From Leclercia adecarboxylata (lineage in GTDB: Bacteria > Pseudomonadota > Gammaproteobacteria > Enterobacterales > Enterobacteriaceae): a stretch of 64,000 nucleotides of DNA. The notes beneath the pieces are model-generated. The model was given only the letters and a program-made list of their open reading frames with translations, searched no databases and was not told the DNA's origin. Location of the stretch: the NCBI RefSeq assembly GCF_006874705.1, contig NZ_CP035382.1:4154001-4218000 (forward strand), read 5' to 3'. Made by a program: the position numbers and the translations under genes. Each line of letters opens with the position of its first letter. Position 1 is the first letter of the stretch. Below, one piece after another: positions 36,053-45,057 of this stretch.

Positions 36053-36125
36053 TTGCCCGGCGGCGCTGCGCTTGCACGGGCCTACGGTTTGGTAGGCCGG
36101 GTAAGGCGCAGCCGCCACCCGGCAC
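36053..36125. repeat. REP/BIME element
   Basis: Two inverted REP units (GCCCGGCGGCGCTGCGCTTG and GTAAGGCGCAGCCGCCACCC, with flanking bases) fill the convergent gap between the TetR gene and yncE. Confidence 0.85.
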
Positions 36126-36135
36126 GGGACTTCAC

Positions 36136-37197
36136 TTACAGCGCGATACGGATCACATCATCCGGCTGGGTTGCTTCCTGCTGGCGGGAAGACTTCTGCT
36201 TCACCGTCACGAACAGGGTTTTACCGTCGGCAGAGAGCGCCAGGCTGTTCGGGAAGGTCGGGGTGTCGAGGGTTTTCGTCACTTTATAGGTTTTCGCATC
36301 GATCACGCTCACCTTGCCCGCTTCACGGTGGGTCACGTAGGCTTCATTACGTGCCGGGTTGAAGAGCACGGCCAGTGACTCAGGTGCCGCCACTTTGCTG
36401 ATGACGCTGCCGTCTTTCAGGGAGATGACCAGCACTTCCGGCTGCTTAGAGTCGGTGATAAACGCGCGCTGGCCCTTCACGTCGAGGCTCAGGTTCAGAT
36501 AGAAGTGCTCCTTGCCGTCGTCCTGCAGTTTTTTGCGCTCGATGATTTTATGGGTCGCGGTATCGATGGTCAGCAGCTCGCCGTCGCCGTTGGTGGTGTA
36601 CAGGCGCTTAGCCTGCGCATCCAGCGCCAGGCCGGTGCTGAACTTGCCGGTGCCGGTGATGGTCTCTTTCAGCTTCAGCGTTTCGCCATCCACCACCCAA
36701 ATCACGCTCTCTTTACCGATACCGGTGATATAGACGGTGTTAGTGGTGTCATCTGCCACCAGCTCACGCGGCTGCAGCGGTTTGACGGTTTCGCTGCGCT
36801 TACGATCGTCAAGTACCAGACGGCCCTTCACGTCACCGGTTTTGGCGTCAATCGCCGTCACCGCGCTGTTGGTGGTGTTACCAAACCACAGCGTCTGGGT
36901 GGCGTTGTTGATAGTGGCACCAAAAGGTTTCAGGTCGCTATGAATAGCCTGTGTCACTTCCAGGGTCAGCGGATCGAGACGGTAAACCACCCCACCTTTA
37001 TCGGTTTTGCGGCTCTGGGTGGTAGCGACCCACAATGCGTTCTCCTGCTGGCTGACGGCCATTTCATACGCGCCCTTACCCACCGCTTTACGCAGCATCT
37101 CTTCGGCGGCATGAACATTAAAGGTCCCGGCGACCAGCAGAGAACCTAACAGCAGTGAGCCACGCAGACGCGGCGAGCACAGGTGACGTAAATTCAT
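36136..37197 (-). CDS. yncE: Periplasmic beta-propeller protein YncE
   Basis: A 353-residue secreted protein, colinear with E. coli YncE. A signal peptide ends at NVHA near residue 30, then seven-blade propeller repeats follow (segments LWVATTQSRKTDKGGVVYRLDPLTLEV and SLALSADGKTLFVT). E. coli YncE is known to be iron-regulated and to bind single-stranded DNA in vitro; its role is not known. It is divergent from yncD with a Fur-like box between the two genes, so both should be induced under iron limitation. Confidence 0.93.
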   Translation of the reverse strand: MNLRHLCSPRLRGSLLLGSLLVAGTFNVHAAEEMLRKAVGKGAYEMAVSQQENALWVATTQSRKTDKGGVVYRLDPLTLEVTQAIHSDLKPFGATINNATQTLWFGNTTNSAVTAIDAKTGDVKGRLVLDDRKRSETVKPLQPRELVADDTTNTVYITGIGKESVIWVVDGETLKLKETITGTGKFSTGLALDAQAKRLYTTNGDGELLTIDTATHKIIERKKLQDDGKEHFYLNLSLDVKGQRAFITDSKQPEVLVISLKDGSVISKVAAPESLAVLFNPARNEAYVTHREAGKVSVIDAKTYKVTKTLDTPTFPNSLALSADGKTLFVTVKQKSSRQQEATQPDDVIRIAL

Positions 37198-37276
37198 AAC
37201 AACTCCCTTTTAACGTAGATGGTATCGGTGACATCGCTTCCGGCTGGCAAAGTCATCGCTTCGCCTGATTATTGAT

Positions 37277-37295
37277 GAGAATAGTAATCATTATT
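37277..37295. promoter_or_regulatory. Fur box between yncE and yncD
   Basis: GAGAATAGTAATCATTATT matches the 19-bp Fur consensus at 15 of 19 bases, including AATCATTAT. It lies 80 bases before the yncE start and 167 bases before yncD, so one Fur dimer could affect both promoters. Confidence 0.7.
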
Positions 37296-37461
37296 TATCG
37301 CAATGTGGAGTAATTCTTGATCGCATCAAGACGATCCGCCGATTTATCCTACACTTTGATTAACGCTATGTGCTTTTATGGTTTTCAAAACATTTACAAA
37401 AGATTTACCATATAAGTACATGTTCCATTTGGTTCGTCATTCCCTTAACCGGCTTTTATTC

Positions 37462-39576
37462 ATGAAAATCATTTCTGCCCGTAAGGCAACGCTTCCCCTG
37501 CTGTTGGTTCCTGTTATTTTTTCGCCTGTCGCCACGATGGCGGCCGAAGAGCAAACCATGATCGTCAGCGCGTCGCCGCAAACGCTATCTGAGCTGGATA
37601 CGCCTGCGGCGGTCAGTGTGGTCAACGGCGATGATATGCGCCAGGCCACCCCGCGCATTAACCTCTCTGAAACCCTCGGCAGCGTTCCCGGACTACAAAT
37701 CCAGAACCGTCAGAACTACGCCCAGGATCTCCAGCTGTCGACCCGCGGTTTCGGTGCCCGCTCCACCTTCGGGGTGCGCGGTATTCGTCTGTACGTCGAC
37801 GGGATACCGGCCACCATGCCGGACGGACAGGGGCAAACCTCGAACATCGATATCAACAGCATCGAGAGCGTGGAGGTCCTGCGCGGGCCGTTCTCCGCCC
37901 TGTACGGCAATGCCTCGGGCGGCGTGATTAACATGACCACCGAAACCGGACGCCAGCCCACCACCGTGGAGGCCAGCAGCTATTACGGCAGCTATGGCAG
38001 CTGGCGCTACGGCATGAAGGCCACCGGCGCGATGGGCGACGGCACGCAGCCTGGGGATGTGGATTACACCGTCTCCACCACCCGCTTCACCACCCACGGC
38101 TATCGCGATCACAGCGGCGCGCGTAAAAACCTCGCCAACGCCAAACTGGGCGTGCGCATCGACGATGCCAGCAAGCTGAGCCTGATTTTTAACAGCGTCG
38201 ATATGAAAGCCAACGATCCCGGCGGACTGGATTATCAGGAGTGGCGGGATAACCCACGTCAGTCCCCGCGCGGGGATCAGTACAACACCCGTAAAACCAT
38301 CAAGCAGACCCAGGCGGGCCTGCGCTATGAGCGCCAGCTGAGCGCGCAGGACGACCTCAGCGTGATGGCCTACGCCGGCGAGCGTGAGATGACCCAGTAC
38401 CAGTCGATCCCGTACCAGCCGCAGCTGCGTCCAACCCACGCGGGCGGCGTGATCGACATGCAGCGCCACTACCAGGGGATCGACACCCGCTGGACCCACC
38501 GTGGGGAACTGCTGGTGCCGATGACTTTCACCACCGGTCTGAACTACGAAAACCTGAGCGAAGATCGTCGCGGGTATGAAAACTTCGTGATGAACAACGG
38601 GGTGCCGGACTATGGCGTGAAAGGGGCGAAGCGCCGCGATGAGCGCAACCTGATGTGGAACGTCGACCCTTACCTGCAAACCAACTGGCAGCTGACAGAT
38701 AAGCTCTCCCTTGATGCGGGCGTGCGCTACAGCTCGGTGTGGTTCGACTCGAACGACCACTATATTCAGGGTGCTAACGGCGATGACAGCGGCGACGCCA
38801 GCTACCACAAATGGCTCCCGGCAGGCGCGCTGAAGTACCGCGTGACCGATGCCTGGAACGTCTATGCCGCCGCAGGCCGTGGTTTTGAAACCCCGACCAT
38901 CAACGAACTCTCCTACCGTTCCGATAACCAGAGCGGCCTGAACTTCGGCCTCAAGCCGTCGACCAACAATACGTATGAAGTGGGGAGCAAAACGCGAGTC
39001 GGTAACGGCCTGTTCACCGCGGCGCTGTTCCGCACCGATACCGACGATGAAATCGTGGTGGATGCCAGCGCAGGCGGACGCACCAGCTACAAAAATGCCG
39101 GTAAAACCCGTCGTCAGGGTGTGGAGCTTTCACTCGATCAGCAGTTTGCTGAGAACTGGAAGCTGAAGATGGCGTGGACGTACCTGGATGCCACCTACCG
39201 CACCAACGTCTGTGGTGACGCAGACTGCGAAGGCAACCGGATGCCGGGCATTGCGCGCAACATGGGCTATGCCTCCTTTGGCTGGCAGCCTGAAGAGGGC
39301 TGGTACGCGGGTTCGGATGTGCGCTACATGAGCGACATCGAGGCCGATGACGAAAACAACGCCAAAGCCCCCTCTTATACCGTCGTGGGCCTGAATACCG
39401 GGTATAAGCTGAACGTCGGCAACTGGGGCATGGACGTCTTTGGTCGCGTGGATAACCTGTTCGACAAAGAGTATGTCGGCTCGGTTATCGTCAACGAATC
39501 AAACGGGCGTTACTACGAACCGGCTCCGGGGCGTAACTACGGGGTGGGCCTTTCCGTCTCGTATCGCTTCGAGTAA
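37462..39576 (+). CDS. yncD: TonB-dependent outer-membrane receptor YncD
   Basis: A 704-residue outer-membrane receptor with signal peptide (MKIISARKATLPLLLVPVIF), TonB box EQTMIVSASP, plug with GVRGIRLYVDGIPATMPDGQG and SVEVLRGPFSALYGNASGG, and a 22-strand barrel ending in VSYRFE. It is colinear with E. coli YncD. The start at 37462 replaces an apparent start 84 bases upstream, which would put 28 residues before the signal peptide. The substrate is unsettled (an iron chelate is likely from the Fur box). An excellent terminator follows the stop. Confidence 0.93.
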   Translation: MKIISARKATLPLLLVPVIFSPVATMAAEEQTMIVSASPQTLSELDTPAAVSVVNGDDMRQATPRINLSETLGSVPGLQIQNRQNYAQDLQLSTRGFGARSTFGVRGIRLYVDGIPATMPDGQGQTSNIDINSIESVEVLRGPFSALYGNASGGVINMTTETGRQPTTVEASSYYGSYGSWRYGMKATGAMGDGTQPGDVDYTVSTTRFTTHGYRDHSGARKNLANAKLGVRIDDASKLSLIFNSVDMKANDPGGLDYQEWRDNPRQSPRGDQYNTRKTIKQTQAGLRYERQLSAQDDLSVMAYAGEREMTQYQSIPYQPQLRPTHAGGVIDMQRHYQGIDTRWTHRGELLVPMTFTTGLNYENLSEDRRGYENFVMNNGVPDYGVKGAKRRDERNLMWNVDPYLQTNWQLTDKLSLDAGVRYSSVWFDSNDHYIQGANGDDSGDASYHKWLPAGALKYRVTDAWNVYAAAGRGFETPTINELSYRSDNQSGLNFGLKPSTNNTYEVGSKTRVGNGLFTAALFRTDTDDEIVVDASAGGRTSYKNAGKTRRQGVELSLDQQFAENWKLKMAWTYLDATYRTNVCGDADCEGNRMPGIARNMGYASFGWQPEEGWYAGSDVRYMSDIEADDENNAKAPSYTVVGLNTGYKLNVGNWGMDVFGRVDNLFDKEYVGSVIVNESNGRYYEPAPGRNYGVGLSVSYRFE

Positions 39577-39580
39577 TAAA

Positions 39581-39612
39581 AAAACCGGCAGCCCAGGCTG
39601 CCGGTTTTTTTT
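39581..39612. terminator. Bidirectional terminator of yncD and the chemoreceptor gene
   Basis: An 8-bp stem (CCGGCAGC, loop CCAG, GCTGCCGG) is flanked by A residues on one side and eight T residues on the other, serving the convergent genes on both strands. Confidence 0.93.
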
Positions 39613-41149
39613 ATGCCATCTGCGCGCGCTGTTCGAGACGGAACGCCGCTACCAGCGACTCCAGCAGACGGGCCTGGTCTTCCAGCGCCCCTGCCGCCGT
39701 CGAGGATGCGCCCACCAGCGAGGCGTTTTGCTGGGTGGTGGTGTCCAGCTCCATCACCGCACGGGAGATCTGCTCAATGCCGCGGCTCTGCTCTTCGGAA
39801 GCCGAGGAGATCTCACCCATGATATCGTTGACGCGGGTCACCGAGTCCACTACCTGCTCCATGGTCTGCCCGGCTTTCGCCACCAGATCGCTACCGGTGT
39901 TGATACGCGTGACCGATTCGCTGATCAGCAGTTCGATATCTTTCGCCGCCTGAGAGCTGCGCTGCGACAGGCTGCGCACTTCGCTGGCCACGACCGCAAA
40001 GCCGCGCCCCTGCTCCCCCGCGCGCGCCGCTTCTACCGCGGCATTCAGCGCCAGAATATTGGTCTGGAAGGCGATGCTGTTGATCACCGCCGTGATATCG
40101 GCAATTTTTTGCGAGCTGGTATTAATGTCGCTCATGGTGCTCACCACATCGCGCATCACCCGTCCGCCCTGGGTGGCGGTTTGCGAGGCTTCTGCCGCCA
40201 GCTGGCTGGCGTGACGGGCGTTATCGGCGTTGTTTTTCACCGTGGCGGTCAGCTCTTCCATGCTGGCTGCGGTTTGCACCACGGCCGCGGCCTGCTGCTC
40301 GGTGCGCGATGACAGGTCGGTATTGCCTTCGGCAATTTCGCTTGCCGCCAGCGACAACTGCGCCACGCTGCTGCGGACTTCGCCAATCATCAGCCGCAGT
40401 TTATCGTTCATCCTTCCCATCGCCCCGGTCAGTTTGCCCAGTTCGTCTTCACCCTGCGGGAGAATATCCGAGCTGAGATCGCCGCTGGCAATGCGCTCGG
40501 CCAGCTGGAGATTGTGTTTAACCGGATGGGTGATCTGGCGGGTAACCCACCAGGAGACGAGGATCCCGAAGAGAACGGCCACCACGCCAATAATGGCGGT
40601 GATGGTGCTGGAGCTGTAGGCCAGCGAGTCGTTATGGACTTTGACTAGCGCGATGATGTCGCGGATCGCAGCGCTGCTGTCGTCCCCTGCGGTTTTGACT
40701 TTGTCTTCCGCCGCCTTCAGGGCTGCTGTTGCAGCCTGATCGTTTTTGTCCGCGTGCCAGGCCGCCATCGCGGTCTGCATTTCGCTCACGCTGCTGCCAA
40801 AACGGGCCAGATGCCCGGCAATGGCGTCAATGATCGCTTTCTCTTTGGGTGTCCACTCCAGCTGCTGGGCTTCAGCGGTCAGGTCGGCAGCATGCCTGAC
40901 GTAGTTCGCCATCAGCTGACCGGATTTTTCGTCACCGTTATAGAGGAATTTAAGGCGGTTTATCTTGGCCTGGAAGACCTCGATATTGATGTTATAGATC
41001 AGGTTAGTTTGCTGATAGACGTCGCGAATCTCTTTGAATCGCTGCACGCTCAACAGCGTCGATACCGCCACCAGCAGCAGCACCAGACCAAAACCTGTCG
41101 CGAGCTTTCTGCTCATTTTTATATTACGTAATCGTTGACTGACACTCAT
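39611..41149 (-). CDS. Methyl-accepting chemotaxis protein, four-helix-bundle sensor
   Basis: A 512-residue inner-membrane chemoreceptor with helices near residues 16-35 and 185-207. The periplasmic domain between them is of the four-helix TarH type ([29 protein letters not shown]). HAMP follows, then methylation helices and the signalling tip [22 protein letters not shown]. The C-terminus ends in RAQMA, so the CheR/CheB-binding NWETF pentapeptide is absent; such receptors depend on assistance from others. The start at 41149 with AAGGAG is preferred to one 21 bases upstream. A sigma-28 promoter lies 37 bases before the ATG. The ligand is unknown. Confidence 0.88.
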   Translation of the reverse strand: MSVSQRLRNIKMSRKLATGFGLVLLLVAVSTLLSVQRFKEIRDVYQQTNLIYNINIEVFQAKINRLKFLYNGDEKSGQLMANYVRHAADLTAEAQQLEWTPKEKAIIDAIAGHLARFGSSVSEMQTAMAAWHADKNDQAATAALKAAEDKVKTAGDDSSAAIRDIIALVKVHNDSLAYSSSTITAIIGVVAVLFGILVSWWVTRQITHPVKHNLQLAERIASGDLSSDILPQGEDELGKLTGAMGRMNDKLRLMIGEVRSSVAQLSLAASEIAEGNTDLSSRTEQQAAAVVQTAASMEELTATVKNNADNARHASQLAAEASQTATQGGRVMRDVVSTMSDINTSSQKIADITAVINSIAFQTNILALNAAVEAARAGEQGRGFAVVASEVRSLSQRSSQAAKDIELLISESVTRINTGSDLVAKAGQTMEQVVDSVTRVNDIMGEISSASEEQSRGIEQISRAVMELDTTTQQNASLVGASSTAAGALEDQARLLESLVAAFRLEQRAQMA

Positions 41150-41185
41150 TCCTGGCTCCTTAGAAGGCAACTGTGCCTTTTAAGG

Positions 41186-41212
41186 TTATCGGCAGGTGTT
41201 GTGGTTAATTCA
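41186..41212 (-). promoter_or_regulatory. Sigma-28 (FliA) promoter of the chemoreceptor gene
   Basis: On the minus strand TGAA, 15 bases, then a perfect GCCGATAA matches the flagellar class III consensus TAAA-N15-GCCGATAA at all but one base. It lies 37 bases before the chemoreceptor ATG. Confidence 0.8.
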
Positions 41213-41329
41213 TAGCCAGGCTGGTCTTATCAGTTTGAAAGGAAATAGCATTTCCGGCAGCACAATGACCGCCGGAAAATAATGCAGGGAAATAGTCCGC
41301 GATATTACCGCTTCGCTTGTTTAAGTAAA

Positions 41330-41998
41330 TTACGGTAAAAACTGCTTAATCAATATGGCATTTGCCTCGTCGATGACTTTGTCAATCGCCGCGCGGCTGG
41401 CTTCTGTATCGCCCTGTTCCAGGGCAGTGAGTAATTCATCGTAGCGATAGGAGCGGCACGGCAGCACAATTTCGGGATCGTACAGACAGTTGAAACAGGG
41501 TCCAATACGCACCCATAACTGCTCAATCAGCGCCATCAGCGTTGGCATATCCGCATAGTGATAGAGCGTGAAGCGAAAAGCCCGGTTGGCATGAAGCGCA
41601 CGCTCCACCTCTCCATTGCTCATCGCATCATGAAAATTGTCGGAGAGAGTACGCAGAGTGGCGATCCGCTCATCAGACATCTGCTCGCACGCCGCCGCAA
41701 CGGCCATGCACTCCAGCTCCTTACGGATGGCATTGACTTCGTTGTAGCGCTCAAGCGAGACTTCCGGCACCAGAAACGCTTGCGCCGGGGTGGCGTGCAG
41801 CGCGCCAGCGGAGACCAACCGCAGCAGTGCTTCACGAACAGGAGTAATACTGGTACCTAACTTATCCGCAATCTCTTTAGTGACGAGCCGTGCGCCTGGT
41901 TTCAGGGCCCCTGCAATCAGGGCACCTTTCAGACTCACCTCAACTTGCATCGTCAGGCTCATTCGTTGAGCCTTTTCTAAATTGTCCAAATCCAGCAT
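41330..41998 (-). CDS. mcbR: GntR/FadR-family regulator McbR
   Basis: A 222-residue regulator with a winged helix at residues 20-75 (LKGALIAGALKPGARLVTKEIADKLGTSITPVREALLRLVSAGAL) and an FCD-type effector domain. Its N-terminal half matches E. coli McbR (YncC), which represses mcbA and affects biofilm mucoidy; the C-terminal half is more divergent, so the ligand may differ. AGGA 8 bases upstream supports the ATG at 41998 rather than a TTG 6 bases earlier. It follows curA on the same strand after a 252-bp gap with a hairpin. Confidence 0.8.
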   Translation of the reverse strand: MLDLDNLEKAQRMSLTMQVEVSLKGALIAGALKPGARLVTKEIADKLGTSITPVREALLRLVSAGALHATPAQAFLVPEVSLERYNEVNAIRKELECMAVAAACEQMSDERIATLRTLSDNFHDAMSNGEVERALHANRAFRFTLYHYADMPTLMALIEQLWVRIGPCFNCLYDPEIVLPCRSYRYDELLTALEQGDTEASRAAIDKVIDEANAILIKQFLP

Positions 41999-42220
41999 GT
42001 TCAATTCCTGTTACCAACACTTAACTTATATACCACAGTGATAAACTGACCGCTGCGGGAAAGATATATCCTGTATCTTCATGCCTGATTAACTTTAAAA
42101 AAAGTCATCCATCAAAACCAAAATTAATTGATTAATTAATGTTCCTCATTACGTATATGGCGACCGGACTAATCTATGTTGGTATAATTAAAGACGTTAT
42201 TTCGAATTTTGCCCAGGTAA

Positions 42221-42244
42221 TTATGGCGGAATAATCCGCCATAA
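42221..42244 (-). terminator. Hairpin after curA
   Basis: A perfect 10-bp inverted repeat (TTATGGCGGA, loop ATAA, TCCGCCATAA) lies 6 bases after the curA stop. The minus-strand downstream bases are ATTACC with no T-run, so it may terminate weakly or protect the mRNA 3' end. Confidence 0.5.
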
Positions 42245-42250
42245 CAGGTA

Positions 42251-43291
42251 CTATAAGTTATTGTTCGCGACACGTATCACGACTTTACCGAAGTTTTTTC
42301 CCTCCAGCAGTCCGATCAGTGCCTGAGGGGCATTTTCCAGCTCGTCCGTGACCTGTTCACGGTAGTGGATTTTGCCCTCCTGGACCCAACGGCCCATCTC
42401 CTGCTGAAATTCTGCGATGCGATAACCATAGTCCTGGTTAATGATAAAGCCCTGCATGCGGATGCGTTTCTTCAGGATGGTGCCCATCAGCAGCCCAAGA
42501 CGATCCGGCCCAGGCGGCAGGTCGGTGGCGTTGTATCCGCTGACCAGCCCGCACACCGGCACGCGCGCCGCGGTATTCAGCAGCGGCAGCACGGCATCAA
42601 ATACCTTACCGCCAACATTTTCATAATAAATATCAATACCCTGCGGGCACGCCTGTTTAAGCTGCTCGGCAAAATCCGCGGCGTGGTGATCCACACACTG
42701 GTCAAAGCCCAGCACCTCGACTGCATGACGGCACTTTTCCGCACCGCCAGCAACGCCCACCACCCGGCAGCCTTTCAGCTTGCCAATCTGGCCGACGGTT
42801 GCGCCCACCGGGCCGGTAGCCGCAGCGACCACCAGCGTCTCACCTGATTTCGGCTGGCCAATATCAAGCAGCCCCATATAGGCGGTGAAGCCGGGCATCC
42901 CCAGCACGCCTAACGACCAGGAGGGGTGTTCGGGGTCTGTACCCAGTTTGACCAGCCCGCTGCCGTCAGAGACGTCATAGTCCTGCCAGCCGCTGTAGCC
43001 CAGCACCCATTCGCCGGGTTGATAGTCAGGATGATTCGATTTTTCCACGCGGCTGACGGTGCCGCCTACCATCACCGCACCGATCTCCACCGGCGGCGAG
43101 TAAGACGGCGCATCGCTCATGCGGCCGCGCATATAGGGATCGAGCGACAGCCAGATAGTGCGCAGCAGAAGCTGGCCGTCGGCAGGTTCCGGAATAGATG
43201 TGGTTTCTAAGCGAAAGTTATCAGTGGTGGGTGCGCCATGGGGGCGGGAAGCCAGAAGCCATTGACGATTCTGCGTTGAAGATTGACTCAT
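42251..43291 (-). CDS. curA: NADPH-dependent curcumin/alkenal reductase CurA
   Basis: A 346-residue medium-chain reductase of the zinc-free leukotriene B4 dehydrogenase group. It contains GQLLLRTIWLSLDPYMRGRM at the N-terminus, the Rossmann motif AATGPVGATVGQIGKLKG near residues 157-174 and DIYYENVGGKVFDAVL. The sequence matches E. coli CurA (YncB), which reduces curcumin and other alpha,beta-unsaturated ketones with NADPH. AGGAGTGAGGT precedes the ATG. It lies between mcbR and the XRE-cupin gene, all on the minus strand. Confidence 0.92.
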   Translation of the reverse strand: MSQSSTQNRQWLLASRPHGAPTTDNFRLETTSIPEPADGQLLLRTIWLSLDPYMRGRMSDAPSYSPPVEIGAVMVGGTVSRVEKSNHPDYQPGEWVLGYSGWQDYDVSDGSGLVKLGTDPEHPSWSLGVLGMPGFTAYMGLLDIGQPKSGETLVVAAATGPVGATVGQIGKLKGCRVVGVAGGAEKCRHAVEVLGFDQCVDHHAADFAEQLKQACPQGIDIYYENVGGKVFDAVLPLLNTAARVPVCGLVSGYNATDLPPGPDRLGLLMGTILKKRIRMQGFIINQDYGYRIAEFQQEMGRWVQEGKIHYREQVTDELENAPQALIGLLEGKNFGKVVIRVANNNL

Positions 43292-43356
43292 ACCTCACTC
43301 CTGTTTAGACAAACGTCCTTAGAGACTAGCCGCATCTTCCTCTGTCTGCTTTGACA

Positions 43357-43932
43357 TTACGAGCCAGACTGGTTCAGCCTGACGACCAGATACACGCAGG
43401 GCTCGCGGCTTTCGTTGATAAACCGACAATCGTTAGGTGGGCCTAATTCCAGGCAGTCCCCGGCGCGCATTTCGTGGCGGGTATCCCCTTCCAGGAACAC
43501 CAGTTCGCCAGACTGGAGCCAGATTAGCTGGCGTGCGAGGGCATAAGAAGAGGCTGGCATCGGCACGTCGCTGCCGCCGGGCAGTTCAACCTGCACCATA
43601 TCGATAGGCAGATCGGAGCGCGGCGAAACGTGACGACGCAGATAGTGCGTCTGCGGATCGCGCCAGACCGGCTGGTTGGCAAAGCGCAACAACTTGCCTT
43701 CCTGCAGTTCAGCGCGCGCAATAAGCGTGGACATGCTGATGCCAAACGCGCCGGAAAGCCGTGCCAGCAGCGTGGCCGTTGGGCTACTCTCAGCACGTTC
43801 AATTTTGTGGATCATCGCCCGTGAGACACCGGCGCGTTCCGCCAGCTCGCTCAGAGACCAGCCTCGGGATTCACGCTCCAGCCGGATGCGGGCGCTGATC
43901 CGTTGATTAATATTGTCTGGCATAGTATTCAT
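43357..43932 (-). CDS. XRE-family regulator with cupin domain
   Basis: A 191-residue regulator. Residues 10-62 hold a Cro/CI helix-turn-helix (RIRLERESRGWSLSELAERAGVSRAMIHKIERAESSP); residues 105-185 form a cupin ligand domain (GELVFLEGDTRHEMRAGDCLELGP). Similar proteins sense sulfur or amine metabolites, but the ligand is not known. Starts at GTG 43935, ATG 43932 or ATG 43923 are possible; none has a ribosome-binding site, and 43932 is used. It is divergent from mnaT with a repeated palindromic motif in between that touches its own start, pointing to self-repression. Confidence 0.82.
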   Translation of the reverse strand: MNTMPDNINQRISARIRLERESRGWSLSELAERAGVSRAMIHKIERAESSPTATLLARLSGAFGISMSTLIARAELQEGKLLRFANQPVWRDPQTHYLRRHVSPRSDLPIDMVQVELPGGSDVPMPASSYALARQLIWLQSGELVFLEGDTRHEMRAGDCLELGPPNDCRFINESREPCVYLVVRLNQSGS

Positions 43933-43933
43933 C

Positions 43934-43951
43934 ACGTAATACTATAGTGAA
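43934..43951. promoter_or_regulatory. Operator-like repeat 1 (XRE side)
   Basis: ACGTAATACTATAGTGAA matches the second copy at 16 of 18 bases, with the palindromic core ACTATAGT. It overlaps the XRE start, and an 8-bp inverted repeat ATAGTATT-N8-AATACTAT (43922-43945) overlies it. Confidence 0.65.
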
Positions 43952-44043
43952 AGTAATGGATTACAACGTGGTTTTTCCATAATAAAAAGATATGGCTTAT
44001 ACCGTAGCGTTTAGCCTGTCACTCTGTGTAATATTGTGACGAA

Positions 44044-44061
44044 ACGTACCACTATAGTGAA
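44044..44061. promoter_or_regulatory. Operator-like repeat 2 (mnaT side)
   Basis: ACGTACCACTATAGTGAA, with the perfect palindrome CACTATAGTG at 44050-44059, lies 20 bases before mnaT and 110 bp from copy 1. Two such copies at the two divergent starts suggest that the XRE protein binds both. Confidence 0.65.
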
Positions 44062-44081
44062 CACACAGCCTGAGGATCGCC

Positions 44082-44600
44082 ATGATTATTCGTCACGCCT
44101 TAAAAGAGGACTGCGCCGCCATCGGTGAAATTTATAACCACGCGGTTTTGCACACCGCCGCGATCTGGAACGATGCCACGGTCGATACCGATAACCGTAT
44201 CGCATGGTTCGAAGCGCGCCAACTGGCCGGATACCCGGTGCTGGTGAGCGTGGAAAACGAAGTGGTGACGGGCTATGCCTCGTTCGGTGACTGGCGTGCC
44301 TTCGACGGCTTTCGCCATACCGTTGAGCATTCGGTGTACGTTCATCCCGACCATCAGGGCAAAGGCATTGGTCGCGAGCTGATGAAGGCCCTGATCGCGG
44401 AAGCGCGTCGCATCGGTAAACACGTGATGGTGGCAGGGATTGAAGCGCAGAACGGCGCCTCACTACATCTGCATGAGACCCTGGGTTTTGTCACTACCGG
44501 ACAGATGCCGCAGGTGGGCACCAAGTTTGGCCGCTGGCTGGATCTGACCTTTATGCAGCTGCAGCTCGACGAGCGCACCGACCCGGATGCTATCGGATGA
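44082..44600 (+). CDS. mnaT: L-amino acid N-acyltransferase MnaT
   Basis: A 172-residue GNAT enzyme matching E. coli MnaT (YncA) from end to end. The acetyl-CoA loop is VHPDHQGKGIGRELMKALI near residues 86-104, with VAGIEAQNGASLHLHETLGF after it. MnaT acetylates L-methionine and related compounds such as methionine sulfoximine and phosphinothricin. It is the first gene of an operon with ydcZ (4-bp overlap). The XRE-cupin gene lies divergently, with shared operator-like repeats. Confidence 0.93.
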   Translation: MIIRHALKEDCAAIGEIYNHAVLHTAAIWNDATVDTDNRIAWFEARQLAGYPVLVSVENEVVTGYASFGDWRAFDGFRHTVEHSVYVHPDHQGKGIGRELMKALIAEARRIGKHVMVAGIEAQNGASLHLHETLGFVTTGQMPQVGTKFGRWLDLTFMQLQLDERTDPDAIG

Positions 44601-45046
44601 ATCAGTCCCTGACTCTGGTGTTTCTGGTGGCGGCAGGCATTGGCCTGGTGGTGCAGAACACGCTGATGGTGCGCATCACCCAGACCTCGAGCACCATTCT
44701 TATCGCCATGCTGCTCAACTCGCTGGTGGGCATTGTGCTGTTTGTCTCGATCCTGCTGATTAAAAACGGTGTCGCCGGGTTCAGCGAGCTGGTGCACCAG
44801 GTGCGCTGGTGGACCTTAATTCCCGGCCTGCTGGGGTCTTTCTTTGTTTTTGCCAGCATCAGCGGGTATCAGTATGTCGGGGCCGCAACGACCATTGCGG
44901 TGCTGGTCGCCAGCCAGTTGATTGGCGGTCTGGTGATGGACGTGGTGCGCAGCCAGGGGGTACCGTTAAAGGCGCTGATCGGCCCGGTATGCGGAGCGGT
45001 ACTGTTGGTGATTGGCGCCTGGCTGGTGGCAAGGCGCTCATTTTGA
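44597..45046 (+). CDS. ydcZ: Inner-membrane protein YdcZ (DMT-family)
   Basis: A 149-residue hydrophobic protein with about five membrane segments, of the DUF606/YdcZ group (half-size drug/metabolite transporters). The sequence is colinear with E. coli YdcZ, starting LVFLVAAGIGLVVQNTLMVRI. Half-size members act as dimers. Its ATG overlaps the mnaT stop by 4 bases, so the pair is co-translated, which suggests export of an amino acid derivative related to the MnaT product. Confidence 0.9.
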   Translation: MNQSLTLVFLVAAGIGLVVQNTLMVRITQTSSTILIAMLLNSLVGIVLFVSILLIKNGVAGFSELVHQVRWWTLIPGLLGSFFVFASISGYQYVGAATTIAVLVASQLIGGLVMDVVRSQGVPLKALIGPVCGAVLLVIGAWLVARRSF

Positions 45047-45057
45047 TAACAATCTGA

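Noticed and set aside
37378..37461. N-terminal extension of YncD
   Set aside because: It would place 28 residues before the signal peptide; E. coli YncD starts at the equivalent of 37462.
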